Shown here one piece after another: positions 54,602 through 62,575 of a stretch of 64,000 bases of DNA. The notes under the pieces were generated by a model. It was given only the letters and a program-made list of their open reading frames with translations, did not search any database and had not been told where the DNA came from. Source of the stretch: Hyphomicrobiales bacterium (GTDB lineage Bacteria; Pseudomonadota; Alphaproteobacteria; Rhizobiales; Xanthobacteraceae); contig JAFKKG010000040.1 of the NCBI GenBank assembly GCA_017305715.1, positions 1 to 64,000 of the forward strand. Reading direction: 5' to 3'. The first letter of the stretch is position 1; every line of letters begins with the position of its first letter. A program made the translations under genes and the position numbers.

Positions 54602-55705
54602 ATGTACGTTGCCGTCAAGGGAGGCGAACGCGCCATCGAGAACGCCCATCGCCTGCTGGCGCATGAGCGGCGCGGCGACCGCGACGTCCCCGAAGTTTCG
54701 CTGTCGCAAATCTCCGAACAGCTTTCGCTCGGCGTCGACCGGGTCATGACCGAAGGCTCGCTGTACGACCGCGAACTGGCAGCGCTCGCGATCAAGCAGG
54801 CGCGCGGCGACATGATCGAGGCCATCTTCCTGGTGCGCGCTTTCCGCGCGACCTTGCCGCGTTTCGGCGCCACCGAGCCGGTCGATACCGGCGCGATGCG
54901 GGTGCGGCGGCGGATTTCCTCGACCTTCAAGGACGTTCCGGGCGGGCAGATTCTGGGACCGACCTTCGACTACACCCATCGCCTGCTGGATCCGCAACTC
55001 GCCGAGGGATTTTCGCCGGAAGCGCCCGCGTTGGGCGAAGCGTCGACCGCGGCTACCCCGCGCGTGACCGATATTCTGGGCCGTGACGGCCTGATCGAGC
55101 CGTCGCCGGTAGCGGATGCGGGGACGCCGGTCGGCGACCTCACCCGCGAGCCACTCAGCTTCCCGGCCGATCGCGATTTGCGCCTGCAAAATCTGGCGCG
55201 CGCCGACGAAGGCTTTCTGCTCGCGCTCGGCTATTCCTCGCAGCGCGGCTACGGCCGCAACCATCCGTTTGCCGGTGAAATCCGTTTCGGCGAGGTCGAG
55301 GTCGAGTTCGTGGCCGAGGATGCAGGCTTCGCCGTGCCGCTCGGCGCGATCGCGATGACCGAATGCCAGATGGTCAACCAGTTCAAGGGCTCGGCCACCG
55401 AAGCGCCGTGTTTTACGCGCGGCTACGGGCTGGCCTTCGGGCAGAGCGAGCGCAAGACCATGTCGATGGCGCTGGTCGACCGCAGCCTGCACGCCCGCGA
55501 CCTCGGCGAGGAGGTGACCGCGCCCGCCCAGGACGAGGAGTTCGTCATGTCGCATTCCGACAACGTGCAGGCGACCGGCTTCGTCGAACATTTGAAGCTG
55601 CCGCACTACGTGGACTTCCAGTCCGAACTCGGCCTGCTGCGCAAATTGCGCAAGGAGTTTTCCGAGGCGACCGAAGCACCGCCGATGCAGGAGGCCGCGG
55701 AATGA
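54602..55705 (+). CDS. phnI: C-P lyase subunit PhnI
   Basis: A 367-residue subunit that, with G and H, transfers the phosphonate onto the ribose of ATP with adenine release. Blocks seen: YVAVKGGERAIENAHRLL, GVDRVMTEGSLYDRELAALAIKQARGD, DYTHRLLDPQLAEGF and RGYGLAFGQSERKTMSMALVDRSL. Its stop overlaps the phnJ ATG. Confidence 0.97.
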   Translation: MYVAVKGGERAIENAHRLLAHERRGDRDVPEVSLSQISEQLSLGVDRVMTEGSLYDRELAALAIKQARGDMIEAIFLVRAFRATLPRFGATEPVDTGAMRVRRRISSTFKDVPGGQILGPTFDYTHRLLDPQLAEGFSPEAPALGEASTAATPRVTDILGRDGLIEPSPVADAGTPVGDLTREPLSFPADRDLRLQNLARADEGFLLALGYSSQRGYGRNHPFAGEIRFGEVEVEFVAEDAGFAVPLGAIAMTECQMVNQFKGSATEAPCFTRGYGLAFGQSERKTMSMALVDRSLHARDLGEEVTAPAQDEEFVMSHSDNVQATGFVEHLKLPHYVDFQSELGLLRKLRKEFSEATEAPPMQEAAE

Positions 55706-56586
55706 ACGCGCCGACCTATAATTTCGCCTATCTCGACGAACAGACAAAACGAATGATCCGCCGCGCGATCCTGAAAGCGATCGCGATCCCCGGCTATCAG
55801 GTGCCGTTCGCCAGCCGTGAAATGCCGATGCCCTATGGCTGGGGCACCGGCGGCGTGCAGGTGACGGCGGCGATCCTAGGCCCTGAAGACGTGCTAAAGG
55901 TGATCGACCAGGGGTCCGACGACACCACCAATGCGATCTCGATCCGCAAATTCTTTGGCAAGACCGCGGGCGTCGCCACCACGACCGCGACATCAGACGC
56001 CACCGTGATCCAGACCCGGCACCGGATCCCCGAGGCCGCGCTGCATGGCGGGCAAATCCTGGTCTATCAGGTGCCGATCCCGGAACCATTGCGCTTTCTC
56101 GAGCCGCGCGAGACCGAGACAAGGCGCATGCATGCGCTCGGCGAATATGGCCTGATGCATGTCAAGCTGTACGAGGACATCGCGCGCTTCGGCCATATCG
56201 CGACCGCTTACGCCTATCCGGTGAAGGTGAATGCGCGCTACGTGATGGACCCGTCGCCGACCCCGAAATTCGACAATCCGAAGATGGACAATTGCCCGGC
56301 GCTGCAATTGTTCGGCGCCGGCCGCGAGAAGCGCATCTATGCGATTCCGCCGCATACCAATGTGGTCTCGCTCGATTTCGAGGACCATCCCTTCACGCGC
56401 TACCGGTTCGACGCGCCCTGCGCGCTGTGCGGTGCCGATGATTCCTATCTCGATGAAATCGTCACCGACGACAAAGGCAGCCGGATGTTCGTCTGCTCCG
56501 ATACCGATTACTGCGAAAGCCGCCAATTGGCCGGTCATCGCGGCAGCGAAAGCGCGGCACCGCACAAGGAGAGGGCGCATGGCTGA
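55702..56586 (+). CDS. phnJ: C-P lyase radical SAM subunit PhnJ
   Basis: The catalytic subunit that cleaves the C-P bond with a [4Fe-4S] cluster and SAM. The protein has 294 residues. The four cysteines of the unusual radical-SAM motif are C240 and C243 (CALC), C265 and C271 (CSDTDYC), with E. coli spacing. The glycyl-radical region GYQVPFASREMPMPYGWGTGG is intact. It overlaps phnI at the start and phnK at the end. Confidence 0.97.
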   Translation: MNAPTYNFAYLDEQTKRMIRRAILKAIAIPGYQVPFASREMPMPYGWGTGGVQVTAAILGPEDVLKVIDQGSDDTTNAISIRKFFGKTAGVATTTATSDATVIQTRHRIPEAALHGGQILVYQVPIPEPLRFLEPRETETRRMHALGEYGLMHVKLYEDIARFGHIATAYAYPVKVNARYVMDPSPTPKFDNPKMDNCPALQLFGAGREKRIYAIPPHTNVVSLDFEDHPFTRYRFDAPCALCGADDSYLDEIVTDDKGSRMFVCSDTDYCESRQLAGHRGSESAAPHKERAHG

Positions 56587-57370
56587 GCAGACCCTCGACG
56601 ATCAACCGCTGCTGGTCGCCGAAGACCTCGGCAAGAATTATGGCCGGCTGACCGCCTGCCGCGACGTGTCCTTTGCGCTCTATCCGGGCGAGGTGCTGGC
56701 GGTTGTCGGCGAGTCCGGATCGGGCAAGTCGACGCTGCTGCAACTGCTCTCGGCGCAGCTGGCGCCGAGCGCCGGCCGGGTATCGTACCGGATGCGCGAC
56801 GGCGTGCTGCGCGACCTCGCTGAACTGGGCGAAGCCGAGCGGCGCTTCTTGTTCCGCACCGATTGGGGCTTTGTCCATCAGGACCCTGCGCAGGGCCTGC
56901 GGATGGCGGTCTCCGCCGGCGCCAATGTCGGCGAGCGGCTGATGGCGGTCGGCTGGAACCATTACGGCCGCATCCGCGACACGGCGTCGTCCTGGCTGGA
57001 GCGCGTCGAGATCGACACCGGCCGCATCGACGATGCGCCGAAAACCTATTCGGGCGGCATGCGGCAGCGGCTGCAGATCGCGCGCAACCTCGTCACCGAG
57101 CCGCGGCTGGTGTTCATGGACGAGCCGACCGGCGGGCTCGACGTATCGGTGCAGGCGCGGCTGCTCGATTTGATGCGCAACCTCGTCAGCGAACTCGGCT
57201 TGGCTGCCATCGTCGTCACCCACGATCTCGCGGTGGCGCGGCTGTTGTCGCATCGGGTGATGGTGATGAAGGGCGGCCGGGTCATCGAGACCGGGCTGAC
57301 CGATCAGGTGCTCGACGATCCCCGCGAGCCCTACACCCAATTGCTTGTTTCCTCGATTTTGCCGGCATGA
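56579..57370 (+). CDS. phnK: C-P lyase ATPase PhnK
   Basis: A 263-residue ABC-type ATPase that binds the C-P lyase core rather than a transporter. Walker A is GESGSGKST near residue 42, the signature YSGGMRQRLQIA and Walker B LVFMDEPTGGLDVS. VHQDPAQGLRM and the W-DWGF region are PhnK-typical. Starts 8 bp inside the phnJ 3' end. Confidence 0.95.
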   Translation: MAEQTLDDQPLLVAEDLGKNYGRLTACRDVSFALYPGEVLAVVGESGSGKSTLLQLLSAQLAPSAGRVSYRMRDGVLRDLAELGEAERRFLFRTDWGFVHQDPAQGLRMAVSAGANVGERLMAVGWNHYGRIRDTASSWLERVEIDTGRIDDAPKTYSGGMRQRLQIARNLVTEPRLVFMDEPTGGLDVSVQARLLDLMRNLVSELGLAAIVVTHDLAVARLLSHRVMVMKGGRVIETGLTDQVLDDPREPYTQLLVSSILPA

Positions 57371-58077
57371 GTAGACCAATGACCGCGATGATCGACATCA
57401 CCAACGCCGAAAAGACCTTTACGATGCACCTGCAGGGCGGTGTCGAACTGCCCGTCGTGCGCGGCGTTTCGTTCCACGTCGCGCCCGGCGAGTGCGTGGT
57501 GTTGTCGGGGCCGTCGGGGGCCGGCAAATCCTCGATCCTGAAGATGATCTTCGGCAATTACCGCTGCGACGGCGGACGGATCGGCATCCGCCATCAGGGC
57601 ACCGTGATCGATCTTGCGACCGCCGAACCGCGGCAGGTGCTCAGCATCCGCCGTTCGACCATCGGCTATGTCAGCCAGTTCTTGCGGGCGGTGCCGCGGG
57701 TAGCGACGTCGGACGTGGTGGCCGAGCCCCTGATCGCCAATGGCGTGGCGCGTCCGGAGGCGCGGGCGCGGGCCGGCGCGCTGCTGCGCCGGCTGAACAT
57801 CCCCGAGCGGCTGTGGGCGCTGCCGCCCTCGACGTTCTCCGGCGGCGAACAGCAGCGCGTCAACATCGCGCGCGGCTTCATTTCCGATCTGCCGATCCTG
57901 CTGCTGGACGAGCCGACGGCGTCGCTCGACGCCGCCAATCGCGCCGTCGTCGTGGAACTGATCGAGGAGAAGAAGCGTCAGGGCGTAGCCATGGTGGCGA
58001 TCGTCCATGACGACGAGATCCGGCATCTGATCGCGGACCGGATCGTCGATGTGACCTTGTTTGCGTCGGCGGCATAG
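57367..58077 (+). CDS. phnL: C-P lyase ATPase PhnL
   Basis: A 236-residue ABC-type ATPase paralogous to PhnK: Walker A GPSGAGKSS near residue 45, signature FSGGEQQRVNIARGF, Walker B ILLLDEPTASLDA, and the PhnL-typical IGYVSQFLRAVPRV. Cryo-EM of E. coli C-P lyase shows PhnK and PhnL stacked on the core. ATG 57367 overlaps phnK by ATGA; a second ATG lies 12 bp downstream. Confidence 0.95.
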   Translation: MSRPMTAMIDITNAEKTFTMHLQGGVELPVVRGVSFHVAPGECVVLSGPSGAGKSSILKMIFGNYRCDGGRIGIRHQGTVIDLATAEPRQVLSIRRSTIGYVSQFLRAVPRVATSDVVAEPLIANGVARPEARARAGALLRRLNIPERLWALPPSTFSGGEQQRVNIARGFISDLPILLLDEPTASLDAANRAVVVELIEEKKRQGVAMVAIVHDDEIRHLIADRIVDVTLFASAA

Positions 58078-58091
58078 GGAAGAGATGTGAG

Positions 58092-59249
58092 ATGAGCGCA
58101 ACCAAGCACGAAACCGTTTTGGGCAATGCCGGCATCGTCCTCGCCGACCGCGTGATCGCGCGCGGCTGGGTCGCGATATCGGATGGCCGGATTGCCGAAT
58201 TCGACGAAGGGGATGCCCCCGCGGGCAGCGAAGATGCCGCGGGCGACCTGATCATGCCGGGTCTCATCGAACTGCACACCGATCACCTCGAAGCGCATTA
58301 CGTGCCGCGGCCCAAGGTATTCTGGGATCCGATCGCCGCGGTTGTGTCCTATGACGGCCAGCTGGCCACGTCGGGCATTACCACCGTGCTGGATTCGCTC
58401 CGGGTCTGGCGCGAGGACGGCGCCGAGGATGTCGATGGCCGCGCCGCCATCCTGGCGAAGGCGATCACCACGGCGCGCGAGGAAAATCTGCTGCGGGCCG
58501 ATCACTTCCTGCATCTGCGCTGTGAAATTCCGATGCCCGATGTCGTGGAGGAAGCCAAGGAACTGATCGACCGCCCGGACGTCCGGCTGATGTCGCTGAT
58601 GGACCACACGCCGGGACAGCGCCAGTTCCGCGACGAGGTCAAGCTGCGCGACTATTACCGCGGCAAGGGCGGCGGCATGACCGACGCCGAACTCGACGTG
58701 CTGTTCGAACGGCGTTTTGCCTACCAGAAGACCTATGCCGCGGCCAACATGCGCGAGATCGTGGCGCTCGCGCATCAATACCGGATACCGCTCGCCAGCC
58801 ATGACGACACCACAGCGGAAAACGTCATCGATGCCGTGCGCGATCGCGTCGCGGTGGCGGAGTTTCCGACCACGATGGAGGCTGCGCGCGGCCTTCACGA
58901 TGCCGGCATCGGCATCCTGATGGGCGCGCCCAACGTCGTGCGTGGCGGTTCGCATTCCGGCAACATCGCCGCGATCGACCTTGCGCGCGAGGGGCTGCTG
59001 GATATCCTGTCGTCCGATTACATTCCCTCCAGCCTGCTGATGGCGGCGCTTCAACTGCCGCGGCACGTTCCCGCCATCGATCTTGCCTCCGCCGTCCGCA
59101 CCGTCACCAAGACGCCGGCCGAGGCCGTCGGACTATCCGACCGTGGCGAAATCTGCGTGGGCAAGCGGGCGGACCTGATCCGGGTGCATGTGGCGCGTGA
59201 CGTGCCGGTGGTACGCAGCGTCTGGCGGAAAGGGCAGCGTGTGGCATGA
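58092..59249 (+). CDS. phnM: PhnM, ribose-1-methylphosphonate 5-triphosphate diphosphatase
   Basis: A 385-residue amidohydrolase that removes pyrophosphate from the ribosyl triphosphonate before C-P cleavage. The canonical LIMPGLIELHTDHLEAHYVPRP metal motif, FLHLRCEIP, LMDHTPGQRQF, SHDDTT and GAPNVVRGGSHSGN are present. It is the closer match to E. coli PhnM; a divergent copy lies at 47015. Its stop overlaps the phnN start. Confidence 0.97.
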   Translation: MSATKHETVLGNAGIVLADRVIARGWVAISDGRIAEFDEGDAPAGSEDAAGDLIMPGLIELHTDHLEAHYVPRPKVFWDPIAAVVSYDGQLATSGITTVLDSLRVWREDGAEDVDGRAAILAKAITTAREENLLRADHFLHLRCEIPMPDVVEEAKELIDRPDVRLMSLMDHTPGQRQFRDEVKLRDYYRGKGGGMTDAELDVLFERRFAYQKTYAAANMREIVALAHQYRIPLASHDDTTAENVIDAVRDRVAVAEFPTTMEAARGLHDAGIGILMGAPNVVRGGSHSGNIAAIDLAREGLLDILSSDYIPSSLLMAALQLPRHVPAIDLASAVRTVTKTPAEAVGLSDRGEICVGKRADLIRVHVARDVPVVRSVWRKGQRVA

Positions 59250-59836
59250 CAGACGTACTCACCACATCCACGGGCCATGCGGACGCGATTGGGCCGGGCC
59301 GGCTCATCCTCGTGGTCGGTCCAAGCGGCGCCGGCAAGGATACGCTGCTCGGGCTCGCCAGGGCGGCGCTCGCAGATAACAGCAGCATCGTATTCCCGCG
59401 CCGCGTGATCACGCGGCAAGCGTCGGCCTCGGAAGACAATGAAGAGGTCAGCGTGGGCACGTTCGAAGCGGCGCTGGCGCGGGACGAATACGCCATGCAT
59501 TGGGAGGCGCATGGCCATCGCTATGCGATTTCGCGCGCCATCGACGACGAAATCCGCGCGCGCCATACCGTGGTCGCCAACGTTTCGCGCACCATCATTC
59601 CGGCGATGCGGCGCGCCTATGCCGACGTCACGGTGATCTCGATCACCGCCCCGCCGAACGTGCTTGCCGAGCGGCTGGCGATGCGAAACCGCGGCAGCGA
59701 CGGCAAGATCGAACACCGGCTGAGCCGCACGGTGGATGAGACCGCGCCCGACGTCACCATCGTCAATACCGGCAGCGCCGAGTTTCACGGCCGCCAGCTG
59801 GTCCGGGCGATCAAGGGCGAGAAGTGGGACGGGTAG
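59246..59836 (+). CDS. phnN: PhnN, ribose 1,5-bisphosphate phosphokinase
   Basis: A 196-residue P-loop kinase that converts ribose 1,5-bisphosphate, the end product of C-P lyase, to PRPP. Walker A is VGPSGAGKDT near residue 24, then RRVITRQASASEDNEEVS and LAMRNRGSDGKIEHRLSR. It is the last core phn gene, ATGA-coupled to phnM. Confidence 0.95.
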   Translation: MTDVLTTSTGHADAIGPGRLILVVGPSGAGKDTLLGLARAALADNSSIVFPRRVITRQASASEDNEEVSVGTFEAALARDEYAMHWEAHGHRYAISRAIDDEIRARHTVVANVSRTIIPAMRRAYADVTVISITAPPNVLAERLAMRNRGSDGKIEHRLSRTVDETAPDVTIVNTGSAEFHGRQLVRAIKGEKWDG

Positions 59837-59865
59837 GAAAACGCGTGATGGAATCTGGAGAAGCC

Positions 59866-60477
59866 ATGTCTGTCGTCACGACGATCGAGCAGCTCGAAGC
59901 GATCTACGGCTTTCCGAATGATGCTTCGACCGTCAAGGTTGCCGACCGTGTCACCCCGTCCTACCGGGCGCTGATGGATCAATCGCCGTTCGCGGCGCTC
60001 GCGACCTGCGGGCCGGAGGGGCTGGATTGCTCGCCGCGCGGCGATCTGGCCGGCTTCGTGCGTATCCACGACGAAAAGACGCTGATGATGCCGGATCGCC
60101 GCGGCAACAACCGCTGCGATTCCCTGCGCAATATCGTGAGAGACCCAAGGGTGGCGTTGCTGTTCCTGATCCCGGGTTCCGGCAGCACGCTGCGCGTCAA
60201 CGGCCGGGCGCATGTTTCCGCCGAGCCCGAATTGCTCGCCTCGTTCAAGATGGATGGCAAGGCGCCGCGAACCGTGATCGTCATGACGGTGGAAGAGATC
60301 TATTTCCAGTGCGCCCGCGCCATCGTCCGTTCCGATCTCTGGAATCCCGACAAGCGCGTCGATCCCAGGACGTTGCCGACGCCGGGCCAGATACTCGCCG
60401 AGATGAGTGACAACAGGGTGGGCGGCGAGAAATACGACCAGGAATGGCCGGAGCGGGCGCGACAGACGATGTGGTGA
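59866..60477 (+). CDS. Pyridoxamine 5'-phosphate oxidase-family FMN protein
   Basis: A 203-residue split-barrel protein of the PPOX/DR2398 group: FAALATCGPEGLDCSPRGDLAGFV, MMPDRRGNNRCDSLRNIV and VALLFLIPGSGSTLRVNGRAHVS. Members bind FMN or F420; the family function is unclear. GGAG lies upstream of ATG 59866; ATG 59848 is also in frame. It follows phnN by 29 bp and may ride in the phn operon, but it is not a known phosphonate gene. Confidence 0.85.
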   Translation: MSVVTTIEQLEAIYGFPNDASTVKVADRVTPSYRALMDQSPFAALATCGPEGLDCSPRGDLAGFVRIHDEKTLMMPDRRGNNRCDSLRNIVRDPRVALLFLIPGSGSTLRVNGRAHVSAEPELLASFKMDGKAPRTVIVMTVEEIYFQCARAIVRSDLWNPDKRVDPRTLPTPGQILAEMSDNRVGGEKYDQEWPERARQTMW

Positions 60478-60562
60478 CGGGCGGTCCTGGAAGCTTCGGC
60501 CGCTTAGCGCGGTTGTTGTGGGCTCACCGGTCATGCCGGTACGCCCGTTTTCGTCCTGGGTA

Positions 60563-60763
60563 TCACTCTTGATTTGATACCGCTGCGCCCTGATTGGCGC
60601 TGGGGGCGTTGATGAAGGCGCTGAAGCGCAGGGCGCTCTCGGCAAATCTCTTCAGAAAGGCGTTTGTCGTCGCCTCGGCTTCCGAAGCAACGGTATCCAC
60701 AAGTCCGCCACCGGTAACCGAGCTAAGCTCGTCAGTATTCAGTTCGCGATTTTCACTGGTCAT
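60563..60763 (-). CDS. Double-glycine leader peptide, bacteriocin-like
   Basis: A 66-residue peptide. Residues 1-19 (ENRELNTDELSSVTGG preceded by MTS) have the double-glycine leader pattern (E-L-x2-D-E-L-x3-x-GG) recognised by peptidase-containing ABC transporters. The core (GLVDTVASEAEATTNAFLKRFAESALRF, then SAFINAPSANQ) lacks Cys, so it is not a lanthipeptide; it looks like an amphipathic helix. No transporter or modifying enzyme is adjacent, so processing would be in trans. Confidence 0.65.
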   Translation of the reverse strand: MTSENRELNTDELSSVTGGGLVDTVASEAEATTNAFLKRFAESALRFSAFINAPSANQGAAVSNQE

Positions 60764-60971
60764 TTTGTCCACCGTTGCGGCGTTTCGGCGGCGATTATGG
60801 TGAACCGCGATCGGTCGGGATGTGACCAAAATCACCCAACGAAGTGGTCGCCAACGAGGTGGCTGCGAACAGACCCATCCGCATCGCATCGCCGATGCGC
60901 GGCGGCGTTCATTAAGATGCCGTGTGACCTGGGGCACGGAAAGCAAGCGTCACCAGTCGTAAGACCGTGAA

Positions 60972-61079
60972 ATGAAAAACGATACCGTCCAAATCCAGCG
61001 ATACGTCGCCATCATGAGCCTGGGCATCTGCCTTTCGGCGATGCTGGCCCGCCTTGCGCACGTCGCAGGTATCTTCTGA
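60972..61079 (+). CDS. Tiny hydrophobic ORF
   Basis: A 35-codon frame with a polar start (MKNDTVQIQRY) and one hydrophobic helix (VAIMSLGICLSAMLARLAHVAGIF). The shape fits a single-pass membrane microprotein, but the Shine-Dalgarno is weak and no homolog is recalled. Confidence 0.35.
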   Translation: MKNDTVQIQRYVAIMSLGICLSAMLARLAHVAGIF

Positions 61080-61215
61080 AATTGCGCGCCGTAGCGCGCG
61101 CGGCTCCCATTGCGCAGCCCCGAATACCGGCTTAAAATCTCCCCTACGCTTTTTCCGCTTCATCGCAGCATTTCTCCGACGACCCACGGCCCCGCCGTTT
61201 GGTACGCAAACGGCG

Positions 61216-61281
61216 AAAACCCCGCACTCCGGGCGAGGGAAGTGCAGGGTTTTCTACTCAAAGCGGAGAGAGGACAAATCT
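61216..61281 (-). ncRNA. C-rich structured element 1
   Basis: Hairpin AAAACCCCGCACT / AGTGCAGGGTTTT (61216-61253) followed on the + strand by CAAAGCGGAGAGAGGACAAATCTC. Read on the - strand it is a TTTGTCCTCTCTCCGCTTT segment and then a terminator-like stem ending in TTTTCG. The same order recurs at 61381 and 62058. Possible small RNA. Confidence 0.4.
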
Positions 61282-61380
61282 CGAGGCTTCGAGACGGGAA
61301 TGTTCCCCGTGGCCCAACAAGACCACATGCCGGCCCGCCTTTCCGTGATCCAAATCACGCGCGGGCCACCATCGCGTAAA

Positions 61381-61500
61381 AAGGCGAAAGCCCCGCCTGG
61401 GGAAAGCGGGGCTCTCTGGGGGAAGCGAGGGGGGACAACCTGCGCTTCACATCAGTAAGACGCGGGAACCACCGTTTAAGTTCAAATCTAAATCGCGATT
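61381..61500 (-). ncRNA. C-rich structured element 2
   Basis: Stem AGCCCCGC / GCGGGGCT (61389-61413), then on the + strand GGAAGCGAGGGGGGACAACCT and CGCTTCAC. About 75 percent similar over some 110 bp to 62058-62180. On the - strand: AGGTTGTCCCCCCTCGCTTCC followed by a terminator ending TTTCGCCTTTTT. Candidate small RNA, or a repeat element. Nothing else is seen in the 61080-61696 gap. Confidence 0.45.
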
Positions 61501-61696
61501 GATTGCCGCGGCAATTCCGTTGGAACAATGATCGACCTGAAACGTCGAACCCGTTCTCCTGGGGGAAGACCTTCGCCACGACCCAGATTTGGAATCCCGC
61601 ACGTGCAACGGTCCACGAAACAAGCCTGAAACAATCGCGAAACCAAATCGTTGTGAACCCGTCCAAATCCCGGTTCGACCAAAGATCAAACGGGAG

Positions 61697-61798
61697 ATGA
61701 CGATGATTAAAGTCGGTTCAAAGGAAGAAGTTGCCCTGCTGCTCGCGCTCTTTGGCGTGCTCGACCTGCCGCTTCAGGCGCCCAAGAAGCGCAAGTGA
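61697..61798 (+). CDS. Tiny Leu-rich ORF
   Basis: A 33-codon frame (MTMIKVGSKEEVALLLALFGVLDL, then PLQAPKKRK) with GGGAG before the ATG. A short acidic helix turns into a hydrophobic stretch and a basic tail. Good RBS spacing supports translation; function unknown. Confidence 0.45.
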   Translation: MTMIKVGSKEEVALLLALFGVLDLPLQAPKKRK

Positions 61799-61863
61799 TG
61801 CTATTTGTCGGGCCATTCAGGTCGCGGTTTCCCATCCATTCCGGCCTGACGTGAATCGTCCTT

Positions 61864-62010
61864 TCAACGCTTCCTGACGCAGACAACGGCACCTTTGCCG
61901 AGAAGCGGGCATTCCCAGCGTTTATCAAAGGCATGGGTGACGCCTGGCATGCTGACCATGCAGGCCGCGTAAGCGCAGACGAGCGCGATGGTGATGAGAA
62001 TGACTTTCAT
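61864..62010 (-). CDS. Small secreted or membrane peptide
   Basis: A 48-residue peptide: MKVILITIALVCAYAACMVS is a signal or anchor, followed by HAFDKRWECPLLGKGAVVCVRKR with two cysteines. The start is the ATG at 62010; the open frame upstream crosses element 3 and is not credible. Pattern fits a short exported, disulfide-bonded peptide. Confidence 0.5.
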   Translation of the reverse strand: MKVILITIALVCAYAACMVSMPGVTHAFDKRWECPLLGKGAVVCVRKR

Positions 62011-62057
62011 GGTCTCTACGTAAGCCCAGCCACGACTCGGGACTGTGCGTAAAGTCA

Positions 62058-62180
62058 CAAGGACGAAAGCCCCGCCTGGGGGAAGCGGGGCTTTCTCTTG
62101 GGAAAGCGGAGGGGGGACAACCTCGGCTTCACTGAGTAGACGCTGGAACAGCGGCTTTGGTTCAATTCGAACTGGATCGT
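62058..62180 (-). ncRNA. C-rich structured element 3
   Basis: Stem AAAGCCCCGC / GCGGGGCTTT (62066-62094), then GCGGAGGGGGGACAACCTCGGCTTCAC on the + strand, paralogous to 61381-61500. On the - strand: GAAGCCGAGGTTGTCCCCCCTCC then a terminator-like stem ending TTTCG. The remaining 62181-62419 shows no gene. Confidence 0.45.
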
Positions 62181-62419
62181 TGGGGCACGCTCCACAGAAA
62201 ACTTGTTTGAGCCGGCGTATGCGTGTGCGCACAGTCGTCGGAGTGGGTGCGTTGCGACCCAATCCCCATCTTCCATGATCTCCGCATTGCCTGCCCGGAA
62301 AGCGCGGCGACGCGGATGCCTGCCAAATCCCAATCCATGGCGTCCGGCGATCTTGATCACCCTGGCACTAGCCCAGGGCTGACCTTTACCTTTCGGGGCA
62401 GCAGCACCGCCGTGAATAT

Positions 62420-62518
62420 CTAGAGGGCTGCGCGATTTCCCGCCAACGTCTCTCGGCGGCGGTAAGCAGCAAACCCTATCGCCGCGAACCCGAGCAGCAG
62501 TATCGCCCATGTTGCCAC
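62420..62518 (-). pseudogene. Orphan PEP-CTERM anchor fragment
   Basis: A 32-codon frame VATWAILLLGFAAIGFAAYRRRE followed by TLAGNRAAL reproduces the transmembrane and Arg part of a PEP-CTERM sorting tail (xTWAMMLLGFAGxGFxAYRRR), without any protein before it. It lies just past the terminator of the intact PEP-CTERM gene. Probably the remains of a deleted or duplicated paralog. Confidence 0.65.
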
Positions 62519-62525
62519 AAACAAA

Positions 62526-62549
62526 AAGACCGCCGGTAAGGGCGGTCTT
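62526..62549 (-). terminator. Intrinsic terminator of the PEP-CTERM gene
   Basis: Perfect 9-bp arms AAGACCGCC / GGCGGTCTT with a 6-nt loop, followed on the - strand by TTTTTGTTTG, 27 bp past the stop at 62576. Confidence 0.9.
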
Positions 62550-62575
62550 CCTGCATTCCTCATCGGGGCTGGTGA

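Noticed and set aside
61110-62262. Several 65-135-codon frames in the tail intergenic regions
   Set aside because: They cross the structured repeats and use Arg/Pro/Gly-rich random composition; only the short frames with an RBS or a signal/anchor pattern were kept.
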